From: Bordetella sp. H567
Lineage (GTDB): Bacteria; Pseudomonadota; Gammaproteobacteria; Burkholderiales; Burkholderiaceae_B
NCBI RefSeq assembly: GCF_001704295.1
Contig: NZ_CP012334.1
Coordinates: forward strand, 4,972,084-5,036,083
Direction: 5' to 3'
DNA: 64,000 nt
Positions 31,977 through 41,723 of the stretch are shown in pieces. Within the stretch, counting starts at the first letter, position 1. Each line of letters begins with the position of its first letter. The position numbers and the translations under genes were made by a program. The notes below the pieces were generated by a model that saw nothing but the letters and a program-made list of their open reading frames with translations, did no database searches and had not been told where the DNA came from.

Positions 31977-33899
31977 ATGAAGCCCCTCTTTACCCGGCGC
32001 TGCGCCGGGCTCCTCGCCTGTCTGGCCCCCGTCTGGGCCGGCGCCCAACAGAACCCGGCCGCCGCCCAACCCCCCATCACCCAGCTCGATACCGTGGTCG
32101 TCACCGCGACCCGATCGCCGGAACCCTTGAAGGACGTGCTGGGCGACGTCAGCGTCATCGATCGCGACACCCTGGAAAGCGCCGGCCAGAGCAGCCTGGC
32201 CGAAGTGCTGTCGCGCACGCATGGCATCGAATACGCCAACAACGGCGGCCCGCAGACCGTGACCAGCCTGTTCATGCGCGGCGCCAACAGCAACCAGACG
32301 CTGGTGCTGGTGGACGGGCAGCGCATCAACAATGCCACCAATGGCCTGGCGGCGCTGAACGCCATACCGACCAACAGCATCGACCACGTGGAAATCGTGC
32401 GCGGAGCGGCCAGCAGCCTGTATGGCGCGGACGCGCTGGGCGGCGTCATCAACGTGATCACCAAGCGCGACGCGGACCGCCCGCTGTCGGCCTATGCCTC
32501 CGTCGGCGGCGGCACCTATGGCACCAGCAGCTATAGCGCCGGGCTGTCGGGCGCCGCGCAGGGCTGGACCTACAGCCTGGCCAGCAGCTACCAGCAAAGC
32601 CGCGGCTTCGACGCGACCAACGGCAAGAACTTCCTGCACAACCCGGACCGGGACAGCTACTACGAAAACAACGTGGCCGGTTCGCTGGGCTACGAATGGA
32701 TGCGCGGCCAGACATTGACCGCCCAGTTCTACCAGACGCACCTGAACGGCGGCTACGACAATGGCATGCCCTACTTCAACGACCGCTCCATCCAGGACCT
32801 GCAGGGCTATTCGCTGACCAGCACGAACCGGCTGACGGACATCTGGACCAGCACGCTGCGCGTGGGCAGCACGCTGGACCGCAATCGCAACGAAAACGCG
32901 CCCGCCGACGAGAACCCCTTCGACACGCCGAACGGCAAGAGCACGTTCCGGACGCGGCAGAACCAGTACCTGTGGCAGAACGACCTGCAGTTCACCAAGG
33001 ACCAGAAGGTAACGCTGGCCTACGAACACGTGGACCAGCGCGTCGCCGGGGACATCGGCGATTTCAACAACTTTCCCGTCACCTTCGGCGACTACGCGCG
33101 CACGAGCCGCCATGTGAACTCGTTCACCGGCGTCTACCTGGGCGACTTCGGCGCGCATCACGTACAGGCCAGCCTGCGCAACGACGACAACTCGCAGTTC
33201 GGCAACCGCACCACCGGCGGCTTGACCTACGGCTACGACATCACCAGCCGGATCCGCGCGACGGTGGGCGCCAATACCGGCTTCCGCGCGCCGAATTTCA
33301 ACGAGCTGTACTGGCCGAATGACGGCGGCTTCGTGGGCAACCCGGACCTGAAGCCGGAGACCTCGCGCAATGTCGAGGCCAGCCTGCGCTACCAGGACGA
33401 CGACAGCGAACTGGGCGTGACCTACTATCACAACAGGGTCAAGAACCTGATCCTGAACGAGCCGACGGCGGACAATCCCTTTCTGTTCCAGGCGGTCAAT
33501 GTGTCCAACGCGCTGCTGGAAGGCGTGACGCTGACCGGGATGAAGAAATTCGGCGCTACGCGGCTGCGCGCCAGCCTGGACTTGAGCGACCCGCGCAATA
33601 CGGATGAAGACACCCGCCTGCCGCAACGCGCGCGCAAAGTGTTGCGGCTGTCCGCCGACCATCGCTTCGGCGATTTCCTGGTGGGCGCGGAGATGTACGC
33701 CAGCGGCGACCGGCTCGACGGCAGCGGCGATCGACTGGGCGGCTACACGCTGTACAACCTGGTGGCCTCCTATGACCTGACCCGCAGCCTTCAGGTGCAG
33801 GTGCGCTGGAACAACGTGTTCGACAAGGAGTACACCTTGGCCAATGGCTACAACACGCCCGGTTCGAACGCCTTCGTCAACCTGACCTGGCGCATGTAG
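31977..33899 (+). CDS. btuB: TonB-dependent vitamin B12 receptor (BtuB)
   Basis: Outer-membrane gated beta-barrel importing cobalamin, about 640 aa from the ATG at 31977. Signal peptide ends at AGAQQ. Residues near 38-47 form the TonB box (LDTVVVTATR), followed by the plug domain (SLFMRGANSNQTLVLVDGQR, VEIVRGAASSLYGADALGG) and a 22-strand barrel ending in VNLTWRM. The cobalamin riboswitch ahead of it and the BtuF-like gene 15 bases behind it support B12 rather than siderophore as substrate. Confidence 0.95.
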   Translation: MKPLFTRRCAGLLACLAPVWAGAQQNPAAAQPPITQLDTVVVTATRSPEPLKDVLGDVSVIDRDTLESAGQSSLAEVLSRTHGIEYANNGGPQTVTSLFMRGANSNQTLVLVDGQRINNATNGLAALNAIPTNSIDHVEIVRGAASSLYGADALGGVINVITKRDADRPLSAYASVGGGTYGTSSYSAGLSGAAQGWTYSLASSYQQSRGFDATNGKNFLHNPDRDSYYENNVAGSLGYEWMRGQTLTAQFYQTHLNGGYDNGMPYFNDRSIQDLQGYSLTSTNRLTDIWTSTLRVGSTLDRNRNENAPADENPFDTPNGKSTFRTRQNQYLWQNDLQFTKDQKVTLAYEHVDQRVAGDIGDFNNFPVTFGDYARTSRHVNSFTGVYLGDFGAHHVQASLRNDDNSQFGNRTTGGLTYGYDITSRIRATVGANTGFRAPNFNELYWPNDGGFVGNPDLKPETSRNVEASLRYQDDDSELGVTYYHNRVKNLILNEPTADNPFLFQAVNVSNALLEGVTLTGMKKFGATRLRASLDLSDPRNTDEDTRLPQRARKVLRLSADHRFGDFLVGAEMYASGDRLDGSGDRLGGYTLYNLVASYDLTRSLQVQVRWNNVFDKEYTLANGYNTPGSNAFVNLTWRM

Positions 33900-33913
33900 G
33901 AGCGCACGGGCGG

Positions 33914-34873
33914 ATGAGCAGGCACCCGAACCGGCCGGCATCGTCGCCGCGCCGCCACGGCGCGGCGGTGTTTGCCCGCGTGGCCATCCTCGCCATGGCA
34001 ATAGGCGGCGCTTGCCTGGCCCAGCCCTCCGTGACGGCGTCCGCCGGCGTCTCCGTCCAGGATGACGACGGCCGCGCCGTCACGCTGCGCCATCCGGCGG
34101 TCCGGGCCATTTCGCTGGCCCCGCACGCGACGGAGCTGGTGTATGCGGCGGGCGCCGGCGACAGGCTGGTCGGCGTGGCGCGCGGCAGCGACTATCCGCC
34201 CCAGGCCCGCGCGCTGCCGTCGGTGGGCGACGGCCTGGTGCCCGATTCCGAGCGCGTGGCCGCGCTGCGGCCGGACCTGGTCATCGGCTGGCTGCCGGCG
34301 GGTGCCGCGCCGCTGCTGCCCGTCCTGCGCGCGCTGGACGTTCCGGTGTACTACAGCGACCCGCGCACGCTGCGCGACATCCCCGACGCGGTGGATCGCA
34401 TGGGCGTGCTGTTCGGCACGCAAGCCGTCGCGGCTCCTGCCGCCGCCGCGCTGCGCGCGCGCATCGACGCCCTGGCGGCCCGCTATGCCGGCCGCAAGCC
34501 GGTGCGGGTGTTCATCCAGGCGGGCGGCGATCCCCTTTACACCCTGAATGGCAGCAGCATCGTCAGCGATGCCCTGCGCCTGTGCGGTGGCATCAACGTC
34601 TTCGCCGACGCGCCCGTCACGGCACCGCAGGTCACGCAGGAAGCCGTCCTGGCGGCGCAGCCCGACGTCATCGTGGCCAGCGCGGCCAGCCTGCAGGCGA
34701 TCACGGCGGCATGGCGGGCGCTGCGGCTGCCGGCGGCGCTGCGCGGACGGGTCGTCGGCATGGACGCCGACGCGCTGTATCGACCCGGCCCCAGGCTGAT
34801 CGACGCCGCCGAAACACTGTGCGCGGCCCTGGACCGGGCGCGCGACACCACCGATACGCCAGGGCCGCGCTGA
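33914..34873 (+). CDS. btuF: Periplasmic cobalamin-binding protein (BtuF-like)
   Basis: 319 aa class III periplasmic binding protein. After a long, Arg-rich leader and a hydrophobic segment (VFARVAILAMAIGGACLA) comes AVRAISLAPHATELVYAAGA, typical of BtuF/FhuD-type proteins, and LRPDLVIGWLPAG. Haem receptors of the HmuT type share this fold, but the riboswitch and btuB neighbour favour cobalamin. No BtuCD permease/ATPase genes follow in this window; thiG comes next after 155 bases. Confidence 0.84.
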   Translation: MSRHPNRPASSPRRHGAAVFARVAILAMAIGGACLAQPSVTASAGVSVQDDDGRAVTLRHPAVRAISLAPHATELVYAAGAGDRLVGVARGSDYPPQARALPSVGDGLVPDSERVAALRPDLVIGWLPAGAAPLLPVLRALDVPVYYSDPRTLRDIPDAVDRMGVLFGTQAVAAPAAAALRARIDALAARYAGRKPVRVFIQAGGDPLYTLNGSSIVSDALRLCGGINVFADAPVTAPQVTQEAVLAAQPDVIVASAASLQAITAAWRALRLPAALRGRVVGMDADALYRPGPRLIDAAETLCAALDRARDTTDTPGPR

Positions 34874-35028
34874 TCGCCCCCTGACCGGCCATGCCACCGG
34901 CCGCCTTGGGCCGCGCGCCTCACGGGGGCATCCGGAAAACAGGAGCGATGGCGGCGCGGCGCCCTGCTTTATCATGACGGAATGCGCCGCGCGCCATCCG
35001 GGCGAACGGCAACTCTTCCGCTCTCGCC

Positions 35029-35817
35029 ATGTCCTCCCAAGATACCTTCACCATCGCCGGCCGCACCTTCCGGTCCCGCCTGCTCGTCGGTACCGGCAAG
35101 TACAAGGATTTCGAACAGACCCGCCAGGCGCTGGACGCCAGCGGCTGCGAAATCGTCACCGTGGCCATCCGCCGCGTGAACCTGGGCCAGAACGCCAACG
35201 AACCCAGCCTGCTGGATTTCGTGCCGCCCTCGCATTTCACCTACCTGCCCAACACCGCCGGCTGCTACACGGCCGACGAAGCCGTGCGCACCCTGCGCCT
35301 GGCACGCGAACTCCTGGACGGCCACGACCTGGTCAAGCTGGAGGTGCTGGGCGACCCGCACACGCTGTTTCCCAACATGCCCGAAACCCTGAAGGCGACG
35401 GAGACCCTGGTCAAGGAAGGCTTCAAGGTCATGGTCTACTGCACCGACGATCCGATCCAGGCGCGCATGCTGGAAGACCTGGGCGCGGTAGCGGTCATGC
35501 CGCTGGCCTCGCTGATCGGCTCGGGCATGGGAATCCTGAACCCCTGGAACCTGCGCCTGATCCTGGACCAGGCGCGCGTGCCGGTGCTGGTGGACGCGGG
35601 CGTCGGGACGGCCTCGGACGCCGCCATCGCCATGGAGCTCGGCTGCCAGGGCGTGCTGATGAATACCGCCATCGCCGGCGCGAAAGACCCCATCCTGATG
35701 GCCAGCGCCATGAAGAAGGCCGTGGAGGCGGGCCGCGAGGCCTACCTGGCCGGCCGCATGCCCCGCAAGCTTTACAGCGCCTCGCCGTCCTCGCCCACGG
35801 AGGGCGTGGTGCGATGA
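35029..35817 (+). CDS. thiG: Thiazole synthase (ThiG)
   Basis: 262 aa TIM-barrel enzyme that condenses deoxyxylulose 5-phosphate, a glycine-derived imine and ThiS thiocarboxylate into the thiazole of thiamine. Seen: [22 protein letters not shown], the Schiff-base Lys103 in [10 protein letters not shown], and [20 protein letters not shown]. Start ATG at 35029. The thiD start overlaps its stop (ATGA). No thiS, thiO or thiE is adjacent, so the sulphur carrier must be encoded elsewhere. Confidence 0.95.
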   Translation: MSSQDTFTIAGRTFRSRLLVGTGKYKDFEQTRQALDASGCEIVTVAIRRVNLGQNANEPSLLDFVPPSHFTYLPNTAGCYTADEAVRTLRLARELLDGHDLVKLEVLGDPHTLFPNMPETLKATETLVKEGFKVMVYCTDDPIQARMLEDLGAVAVMPLASLIGSGMGILNPWNLRLILDQARVPVLVDAGVGTASDAAIAMELGCQGVLMNTAIAGAKDPILMASAMKKAVEAGREAYLAGRMPRKLYSASPSSPTEGVVR

Positions 35818-36623
35818 TACCCAACGCGCTTTCCATCGCGGGCGTCGACCCTTCCGGCGGCGCGGGCGTGCTGGCCGATGTGAAGGCCATGAGCGCGCTG
35901 GGCGCCTACGGCTGCGCCGTGATCGCCGCGCTGACGGCACAGAACACCGAAGGCGTCAGCCAGGTCGCGCCCGTGCCGCCCCTGTTCGTCGGCCAGCAGA
36001 TCGACACGCTGTTCGCCGACGTCCGCATCGATGCCGTGAAGATCGGCATGCTGGGCCAGCAGGGCGTGATCCAGGTCGTCGCGGAAAAGCTCGCGCGCTG
36101 GCGGCCGCCGCACATCGTGCTGGATCCGGTCATGGTGGCCAAGAGCGGCGACCTGCTGCTGGAACGCGCGGCCGTCGGCGCGTTGCGCGAAGCGCTGCTG
36201 CCGCAGGCGACCCTGCTGACGCCCAACCTTCCGGAGGCCGGCGTCCTGCTGGAGGAACGCCCGGTGGAAACCGTCAAGGAAATGCGCCGCGTCGCCGAAC
36301 GCCTGCGCAACAAGATGGCCCATGACGGCCAGCGCTGGGTCATGGTCAAGGGTGGCCACCTGCCGGGCGATGACACCATCGACCTGCTGCATGACGGCGA
36401 CCGCATGATTGAATTGCCCGGGCGCCGCATCGCCACCCGGAACACCCACGGCACGGGCTGCACCCTGTCCGCGGCCTTGGCGGCGCTGATTCCGCAGACG
36501 GGCGACGTGCCGGAAGCGGCCCGGCGCGCCAAGGCCTACCTGGCCGAAGCCATCCGCCACGCCGAGAGGCTGGACGTCGGCAAGGGCCATGGCCCCGTAC
36601 ATCATTTCCATGCGTGGTGGTAG
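35814..36623 (+). CDS. thiD: Hydroxymethylpyrimidine/phosphomethylpyrimidine kinase (ThiD)
   Basis: About 269 aa ribokinase-fold kinase that phosphorylates HMP to HMP-P and HMP-PP. Seen: [20 protein letters not shown] at the N-terminus, [19 protein letters not shown], and the anion-hole/catalytic [17 protein letters not shown]. It is translationally coupled to thiG by a 4-base overlap and feeds the product of ThiC into thiamine assembly. Confidence 0.95.
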   Translation: MIPNALSIAGVDPSGGAGVLADVKAMSALGAYGCAVIAALTAQNTEGVSQVAPVPPLFVGQQIDTLFADVRIDAVKIGMLGQQGVIQVVAEKLARWRPPHIVLDPVMVAKSGDLLLERAAVGALREALLPQATLLTPNLPEAGVLLEERPVETVKEMRRVAERLRNKMAHDGQRWVMVKGGHLPGDDTIDLLHDGDRMIELPGRRIATRNTHGTGCTLSAALAALIPQTGDVPEAARRAKAYLAEAIRHAERLDVGKGHGPVHHFHAWW

Positions 36624-36678
36624 GGCCGGGACGCAAATCGGTACAATTGCCCAGCCTCCGAACTCTTTTTGCCGTGTC

Positions 36679-37359
36679 ATGAACGCCTCAACCCTGCCCG
36701 ACGTCGAACAAGCCCGCTTCAATATGGTGGAGCAGCAGATCCGCCCGTGGGACGTGCTGGACGAAAAAGTGCTGGCTGCCCTGTCCAAGGTGCGCCGCGA
36801 GCTCTTCGTGCCGCCCGCGCTGCGATCGCTGGCGTTCTCCGACCTGGAAATCCCCTTGCAGATCAATGCGGTGGACACGCGCGAGACCATGCTCGCGCCC
36901 AAGGTCGAAGCCCGGTTCGCCCAGGAACTGCTTCTGGCGCCGACCGACGCGGTGCTGGAAATCGGTACCGGTTCGGGCTACCAGGCCGCGCTGCTGGCCA
37001 CCTTGGCGCAACAGGTCACGACGGTGGAGATCGACAGCCGCCTGGTCGCCTTCGCCCAGCAGAACCTGCAGATGAACAACGTCGCGAACGTCAAGATCGA
37101 AACCGGCGACGGGCGCAACGGATGGGGCACAACCGAGTATGACGCCATCCTGCTGACGGGCTCGGTGCCCGTGGTGCCGGACGGCCTGAAGTACCAGTTG
37201 CGCATCGGCGGCCGCATGGTGGTGGTGGTCGGCACGGCGCCCGTCATGACGGCCTGCCGCATCACGCGCACGACGGCCGCCAGCTTCGAAACGGTCAACC
37301 TGTTCGAAACCGTTATCAAGCCGCTGCGCGGCGCGACGGTATCGCAGTTCAAGTTCTAA
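36679..37359 (+). CDS. Protein-L-isoaspartate O-methyltransferase family protein
   Basis: 226 aa from the ATG at 36679. SAM-dependent methyltransferase fold with motif I VLEIGTGSGYQAALLATLA and ARFNMVEQQIRPWDVLD at the N-terminus. The Pcm-type ligand loop (MLAPKVEARFAQELL) is present. The beta-proteobacterial members of this clade are less studied than E. coli Pcm, and in some genomes sit beside tolC and act with export functions. It is 55 bases after thiD and converges with the heptose adenylyltransferase gene. Confidence 0.85.
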   Translation: MNASTLPDVEQARFNMVEQQIRPWDVLDEKVLAALSKVRRELFVPPALRSLAFSDLEIPLQINAVDTRETMLAPKVEARFAQELLLAPTDAVLEIGTGSGYQAALLATLAQQVTTVEIDSRLVAFAQQNLQMNNVANVKIETGDGRNGWGTTEYDAILLTGSVPVVPDGLKYQLRIGGRMVVVVGTAPVMTACRITRTTAASFETVNLFETVIKPLRGATVSQFKF

Positions 37360-37377
37360 CCCGCGACGGCGGGCGGA

Positions 37378-37863
37378 TCAGCCGCCCTGTATCTTGCGGA
37401 CCAGGGCCGTCGTGGAACGCTGGAATTCGAAGGGCACCGCGACTGCCCGCCCCCCCCAGCTGCGGACCAGCGCGGTTTCCGGCAGCTTTTCCATGTCGTA
37501 GTCCCCGCCCTTGACGATGATGTCGGGGCGCAGCAACGCGATCAGGGCTTCGGGCGTATCCTCGTCGAAGGCCGTGACGGCGTCCACGCACGCCAGCGCG
37601 GCCAGCATCGCCGCGCGGTCTTCCTGGTTGTTCAGCGGCCGCTCCGGGCCCTTGCCGAGCCGGCGTACCGACGCATCCGTATTCACCGCCACCACCAGCG
37701 CAGCCCCCAGCTGGGCGCTTTCGTCCAGATAGGTGACATGGCCGCGATGCAGGATGTCGAAGACGCCGTTGGTGAACACCAGCGGGCGCGGCAGGCGGCC
37801 CTCGGCAAGCGCGTCCACGCATTGCCGGGGGGTAAGGATCTTGGATTCGAATCGGGCGGTCAT
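37378..37863 (-). CDS. rfaE2: D-glycero-beta-D-manno-heptose 1-phosphate adenylyltransferase (RfaE2/HldC)
   Basis: 161 aa nucleotidyltransferase that activates heptose 1-phosphate with ATP for lipopolysaccharide inner-core synthesis. Seen: VFTNGVFDILHRGHVTYL with the HxGH catalytic motif, AVNTDASVRRLGKGPERP and DIIVKGGDYDMEKLPE. In enterobacteria this is the C-terminal half of bifunctional HldE; here it is free-standing, with the kinase half (RfaE1) not in the window, as is usual in Burkholderiales. Confidence 0.93.
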   Translation of the reverse strand: MTARFESKILTPRQCVDALAEGRLPRPLVFTNGVFDILHRGHVTYLDESAQLGAALVVAVNTDASVRRLGKGPERPLNNQEDRAAMLAALACVDAVTAFDEDTPEALIALLRPDIIVKGGDYDMEKLPETALVRSWGGRAVAVPFEFQRSTTALVRKIQGG

Positions 37864-37952
37864 GCGGACATTTTAACGACGCGCGGCCAGGGCGGCCCTA
37901 CTCCCGCGCCGCCCTGTCCCGCCTGACCGGCCTTGAACCCGCGGGCCGTGCC

Positions 37953-38867
37953 TCAGCCCAGGACCAGCGAAGACAGGCCGCGCGCTTCGGCCGCGGCACG
38001 CTCCATGACCGCATCGCTGCCGCGCTCCATCAGCGACATGATTTCCTTGCGATAGCGGTTCAGATCCTTCACCGATTCGAAGCTGCGGTCCAACAGCTTG
38101 GACAGGATGTGCAGGATGCGGTCGCCCACCTTCTTCTCCCACACGCCGTCGAAACGGATCTGCGTGTCCAGCCACTGTTCCAGCCAACCCGGTTCGGGCA
38201 GCCGGGATTGCACCGTGTCGTTGGGGAACAAGGCCTTGTTCACATGCAGGTTGGTCGGATGCATGGCCTGCGGCGTGCGGCTGGCCGATGCCATCAGCAT
38301 GCCGATCTTGGAAAACGCCAGGCGGGCCTGCGCCTGCGTGTTTTCACCACGGTCGAACAGCGCGCGGCGCATGTATTGCAGATAGGCGCCGGCATGGCGG
38401 GCCTCGTCCTGCGAAATGGTCTTGTAGATGGCCTGGATCACCGGTTCGGTATGCCAGCTGGCGGCGCAGCGGTACCAGTGGTTCAGGCGGATCTCGCCGC
38501 AGAAATGCAGCATCAGGGTTTCCAGCGGCGGCGCGGGGTCGAATTCGAAGCGCACCTTGTGCAGCTCTTCTTCCGTGGGCATCAGGTCCGGCCGGAAGCG
38601 GCGCAGGTACTCGATCAGCACCAGCGAATGCTTCTGTTCCTCGAAGAACCACACAGACATGAAAGCCGAGAAATCGCTGTCGCCGTGATTGTCGCGCAGG
38701 AACATCTCCGTGGCGGGCAGCGCCGCCCACTCGGTGATGGCATTCATCTTGATGGTCCGCGCCTGTTCATCGGACAGCTTGGCGCCATCGAAGTCATCCC
38801 ATGGAATGTCGGTCGACATATTCCAGCGCACGGCTTCCATGGATTTGAAAAGTTGCGGATAAAGCAT
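37953..38867 (-). CDS. Ferritin-like di-iron protein (acyl-ACP desaturase-like)
   Basis: About 304 aa from the ATG at 38867; the longer frame lacks homology-like content upstream. Two EExxH-type iron sites are visible, WFFEEQKHSLVLIEYLRR and ISQDEARHAGAYLQYMRR, with further helices carrying single Glu residues (LHFCGEIRLNHW), which is the four-helix di-iron layout of acyl-ACP desaturases and relatives. The substrate is unknown; N-oxygenase-like or desaturase-like chemistry would both fit. No ribosome site is obvious before the ATG. Single-gene unit between rfaE2 and ubiB. Confidence 0.75.
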   Translation of the reverse strand: MLYPQLFKSMEAVRWNMSTDIPWDDFDGAKLSDEQARTIKMNAITEWAALPATEMFLRDNHGDSDFSAFMSVWFFEEQKHSLVLIEYLRRFRPDLMPTEEELHKVRFEFDPAPPLETLMLHFCGEIRLNHWYRCAASWHTEPVIQAIYKTISQDEARHAGAYLQYMRRALFDRGENTQAQARLAFSKIGMLMASASRTPQAMHPTNLHVNKALFPNDTVQSRLPEPGWLEQWLDTQIRFDGVWEKKVGDRILHILSKLLDRSFESVKDLNRYRKEIMSLMERGSDAVMERAAAEARGLSSLVLG

Positions 38868-39202
38868 GGTTTGGGTCCGAAAATGTATTAAGTGTCCCCC
38901 GCACTCGTATGGCCCCATATCATGGCCGCGCGGGCGCGCATCGCTTATAGGTTTGTCATGCGTACGCGTGTTGAAGCTGGGCAAAAAGCGCATGGGTGAT
39001 AAGCCCATTCGCCGTCTTCCTTTATCGCCGTTGCATGCGAAGACTTGATGACAAATACATGGCAGAACTATGACGAAGGGCCTGCCGCCCGGAAAAACCG
39101 CGCGAATAAAAACAACAGGCCGGGTTGGGACACCCGCTGACGAAGCAACAGGGATTAAAAAAAGTTGGGACGCGGACGGACCGCATTCGGGTGCGGCAGT
39201 CC
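38868..39202. other. Intergenic region upstream of the di-iron protein gene
   Basis: 335 bases of lower GC than its surroundings, between the di-iron gene start and the ubiB stop codon. It should carry the promoter of the di-iron gene. I see no gene, tRNA or strong hairpin in it. Confidence 0.5.
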
Positions 39203-40756
39203 TCAGCGGGTGGAAAACCAGATGATCAGCGCGAGACCGGCCGCCAGTACCGCCGCGACGACGGATAACAGGCGATTCGTATGCTCCTGCGCCTTGCGCA
39301 GCCGGCCCAGTTCCAACAGCACGGCGGGCTCCACATTCGGCCGGTTCAGGCGATCGTGTACCAGCCGCGGCAGCGCGGGCAGGATCTGCGACCACTGCGC
39401 GGCTTCCTTTTCCAGCTGTTTTTTCAAGCCGGCCATGCCGATGCGCTCGCGCATCCAGCGCTCAAGATAGGGCTTGGCGGTTTTCCAGAGGTCCAGGTCC
39501 GGGTCCAGTTCGCGCCCCAGCCCTTCCACGTTCAGCAGCGTCTTCTGGAGCAGGACCAGCTGCGGCTGGATTTCCACGTTGAAGCGCCGCGATGTCTGGA
39601 ACAGGCGCAGCAGCACCTGGCCCAGCGAGATCTCCGACAGCGGCCGATCGAAATAGGGTTCGCAGACGGCGCGCACGGCGCCTTCCAGCTCCTCTTCGCG
39701 CGTGTCCGCCGGCACCCAGCCCGATTCGATATGCAGCTGGGCCACCCGCCGGTAATCGCGACGGAAGAAGGCCAGGAAGTTCTGCGCCAGGTAGTTCTTG
39801 TCGAATTCCGACAGCGAACCCACGATGCCGAAATCCAGCGCGATGTAGTGGCCCAGTGTTTCGGCGCGGTCGGACACATAGATGTTGCCCGGGTGCATAT
39901 CGGCATGGAAGAAGCCGTCGCTGAACACCTGCGTGAAGAAGATCTCCACGCCGGTGCGCGCCAGCTTCTGGATATCGATGCCCGCCGCGCGCAGCCGTTC
40001 GGTCTGGCCCACCGGGATGCCGTACATCCGCTCCATGGTGAAGACCGTATTGGCAGTGAACTCCCAGATCACCTCCGGCACGATGAGCATCCGGCCGCGG
40101 CCACTGTCCGGCCCGAAGTTGCGCCGCAGCTGGCTGCAGTTGGAGGCTTCGCGTACCAGGTCGAGCTCGTCGTGCAGATACTTGTCGAACTCCGCCACGA
40201 CCTCGCGCGGCTTCAGGCGGCGGCCGTCAGGGCCCAGGCGCTCGATGACCGACGCCAGCGTGCGCAGCAGGGTCAGGTCTTTTTCGATTATGTCGAGCAT
40301 GCCGGGCCGCAGCACCTTGACAGCCACTTCGCGGCCATCGTGCAGCACGGCGAAGTGCACCTGGGCGATCGACGCCGACGCCACCGGATCGACTTCGAAG
40401 TGCTTGAACAGCGTGGCGGGCGGGGCCCCCAGCGCGGTCTCGATGCATTGCGCCGCCTGTTCCGACGGGAAGGGAGGCACGCGATCCTGCAGTAGCGCCA
40501 GTTCGGCCGCGATGTCGATGGGGATGAGATCGCGCCGGGTCGACAACACCTGGCCAAACTTAACGAAGATCGGGCCCAGCGATTCCAGGGCGCGGCGCAG
40601 GCGCACGCCGCGCGCGACGCGCGGCCGCGTGCCGAAGCGCATGACGCGCAACAGCAGCGTGGCCAGGGGATGATTCAGGCTGGACAGCACCAGCTCGTCC
40701 AGGCCGTAGCGCAGGGCCACGACCACGATGCGCACGAAACGAAGAAAGGTCAGCAT
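39203..40756 (-). CDS. ubiB: Ubiquinone biosynthesis atypical kinase (UbiB)
   Basis: 517 aa ADCK/UbiB family protein needed for ubiquinone synthesis. Seen: the KxGQ signature in [19 protein letters not shown], the Ala-rich loop ASASIAQVH, the kinase-like [15 protein letters not shown] and [10 protein letters not shown], and a C-terminal membrane anchor ([19 protein letters not shown]). Order ubiE, Tim44-like, ubiJ, ubiB on one strand; three bases separate it from ubiJ. Confidence 0.96.
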   Translation of the reverse strand: MLTFLRFVRIVVVALRYGLDELVLSSLNHPLATLLLRVMRFGTRPRVARGVRLRRALESLGPIFVKFGQVLSTRRDLIPIDIAAELALLQDRVPPFPSEQAAQCIETALGAPPATLFKHFEVDPVASASIAQVHFAVLHDGREVAVKVLRPGMLDIIEKDLTLLRTLASVIERLGPDGRRLKPREVVAEFDKYLHDELDLVREASNCSQLRRNFGPDSGRGRMLIVPEVIWEFTANTVFTMERMYGIPVGQTERLRAAGIDIQKLARTGVEIFFTQVFSDGFFHADMHPGNIYVSDRAETLGHYIALDFGIVGSLSEFDKNYLAQNFLAFFRRDYRRVAQLHIESGWVPADTREEELEGAVRAVCEPYFDRPLSEISLGQVLLRLFQTSRRFNVEIQPQLVLLQKTLLNVEGLGRELDPDLDLWKTAKPYLERWMRERIGMAGLKKQLEKEAAQWSQILPALPRLVHDRLNRPNVEPAVLLELGRLRKAQEHTNRLLSVVAAVLAAGLALIIWFSTR

Positions 40757-40759
40757 CGT

Positions 40760-41458
40760 TCAGGCGCCACCATGGCCCGCGTTCGCGGCGCCCCGCTGAT
40801 CCTGCATGCGCTGCAAGCGCGCCTGCAGGGCGAGGAAACGCGCCTGGGCGACGTCCAGCGTGGCGTTGGCGCGCGCGATATCGGCGGCCCAGCTTTCCAT
40901 CAGAGGACGCGGCGTCAGGATGGGCCGTTCCTGCGCAAGGTATTCAACCAGGTTGTTCCCCAATCGCGCCGCGGCGCCGCGCAGGCCCGAGGACAGGGCG
41001 CGCGCCCCGCCCACCAGCCGGGCGGCGGCGATATCGCCGAACCAGCGCGCCAGGTCGTCTTCGACATCCCAGCGCAATTGCGCGGCCAGCTCCGCCACCA
41101 CCTGGGCCAGGCCCGCATCCCCGGAAATATGCGTCATGTCGGCGATCGCGTCGGCGCGCGCGCGCGCGGCCGCGGCGGGGTCGGCGTTTTCGCTACCGCC
41201 CTGGAAAAGGCGCGCGACGCGGAACCGGGCGGGATCGCCCGTCAACGTCACGTCGGGCACCACCGCGGGATCCGCCACATCCGCATAGCCTTCGCTATCG
41301 ATGGTGAGCGAAAGCTTGAACGCGCCCACGGCCAGGCGCACGGTCTTGCCGGCATGGCGGGCAAGGCGTGCGCGGGCCCAGTCCTCCCGCCGCAGCAAGG
41401 CATTGAGCGCGCGGACAGCGGGACGGCCAGGATCGGGCAAGACGGGAATCGGCAGCAT
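40760..41458 (-). CDS. ubiJ: Ubiquinone biosynthesis accessory factor UbiJ (SCP2 domain)
   Basis: 232 aa. The N-terminal ~100 residues form an SCP2-type lipid-binding domain (VRLAVGAFKLSLTIDSEGYA, VTLTGDPARF), and the C-terminus is a coiled coil (AQARFLALQARLQRMQDQ). UbiJ gathers the hydrophobic precursors for the soluble Ubi complex. Directly ahead of ubiB (3-base gap), as in E. coli. Confidence 0.9.
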   Translation of the reverse strand: MLPIPVLPDPGRPAVRALNALLRREDWARARLARHAGKTVRLAVGAFKLSLTIDSEGYADVADPAVVPDVTLTGDPARFRVARLFQGGSENADPAAAARARADAIADMTHISGDAGLAQVVAELAAQLRWDVEDDLARWFGDIAAARLVGGARALSSGLRGAAARLGNNLVEYLAQERPILTPRPLMESWAADIARANATLDVAQARFLALQARLQRMQDQRGAANAGHGGA

Positions 41459-41636
41459 GAATTTACGACGGGACGCAAGGCGCCCTGGGATGATCAGACC
41501 GCAAGTTTAACGGGTCGCCCGCCCCGGCCGGCGCCGCGCCGGAATAAGGGCCTGGAAGGAAGCCCCAGGGAACGCCGGCGTGCCGGGCCGCGCCAGCCTG
41601 GCGGGCAAGGCACGCCGCGCCGCGGACTGGGCCAGG

Positions 41637-41667
41637 ATAAAAAAAACCGGCCCCTGCGGAGCCGGCG
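41637..41667 (-). terminator. Rho-independent terminator after the Tim44-like gene
   Basis: On the minus strand, GCCGGCTCC, loop CGCA, GGGGCCGGT, then a run of seven T residues. It separates the Tim44-like transcript from ubiJ-ubiB, so those two probably have their own promoter in the 41.5 kb gap or depend on partial read-through. Confidence 0.8.
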
Positions 41668-41723
41668 TGAGGGCGGTTGCCCGAGCAAGGCGAACCGCGG
41701 AAGGAAGAAAAACAGCGGGGCGA

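Noticed and set aside
37371-37387. Terminator between the isoaspartyl methyltransferase and rfaE2 genes
   Set aside because: Six-base GGGCGG/CCGCCC stem without a T run on either strand.
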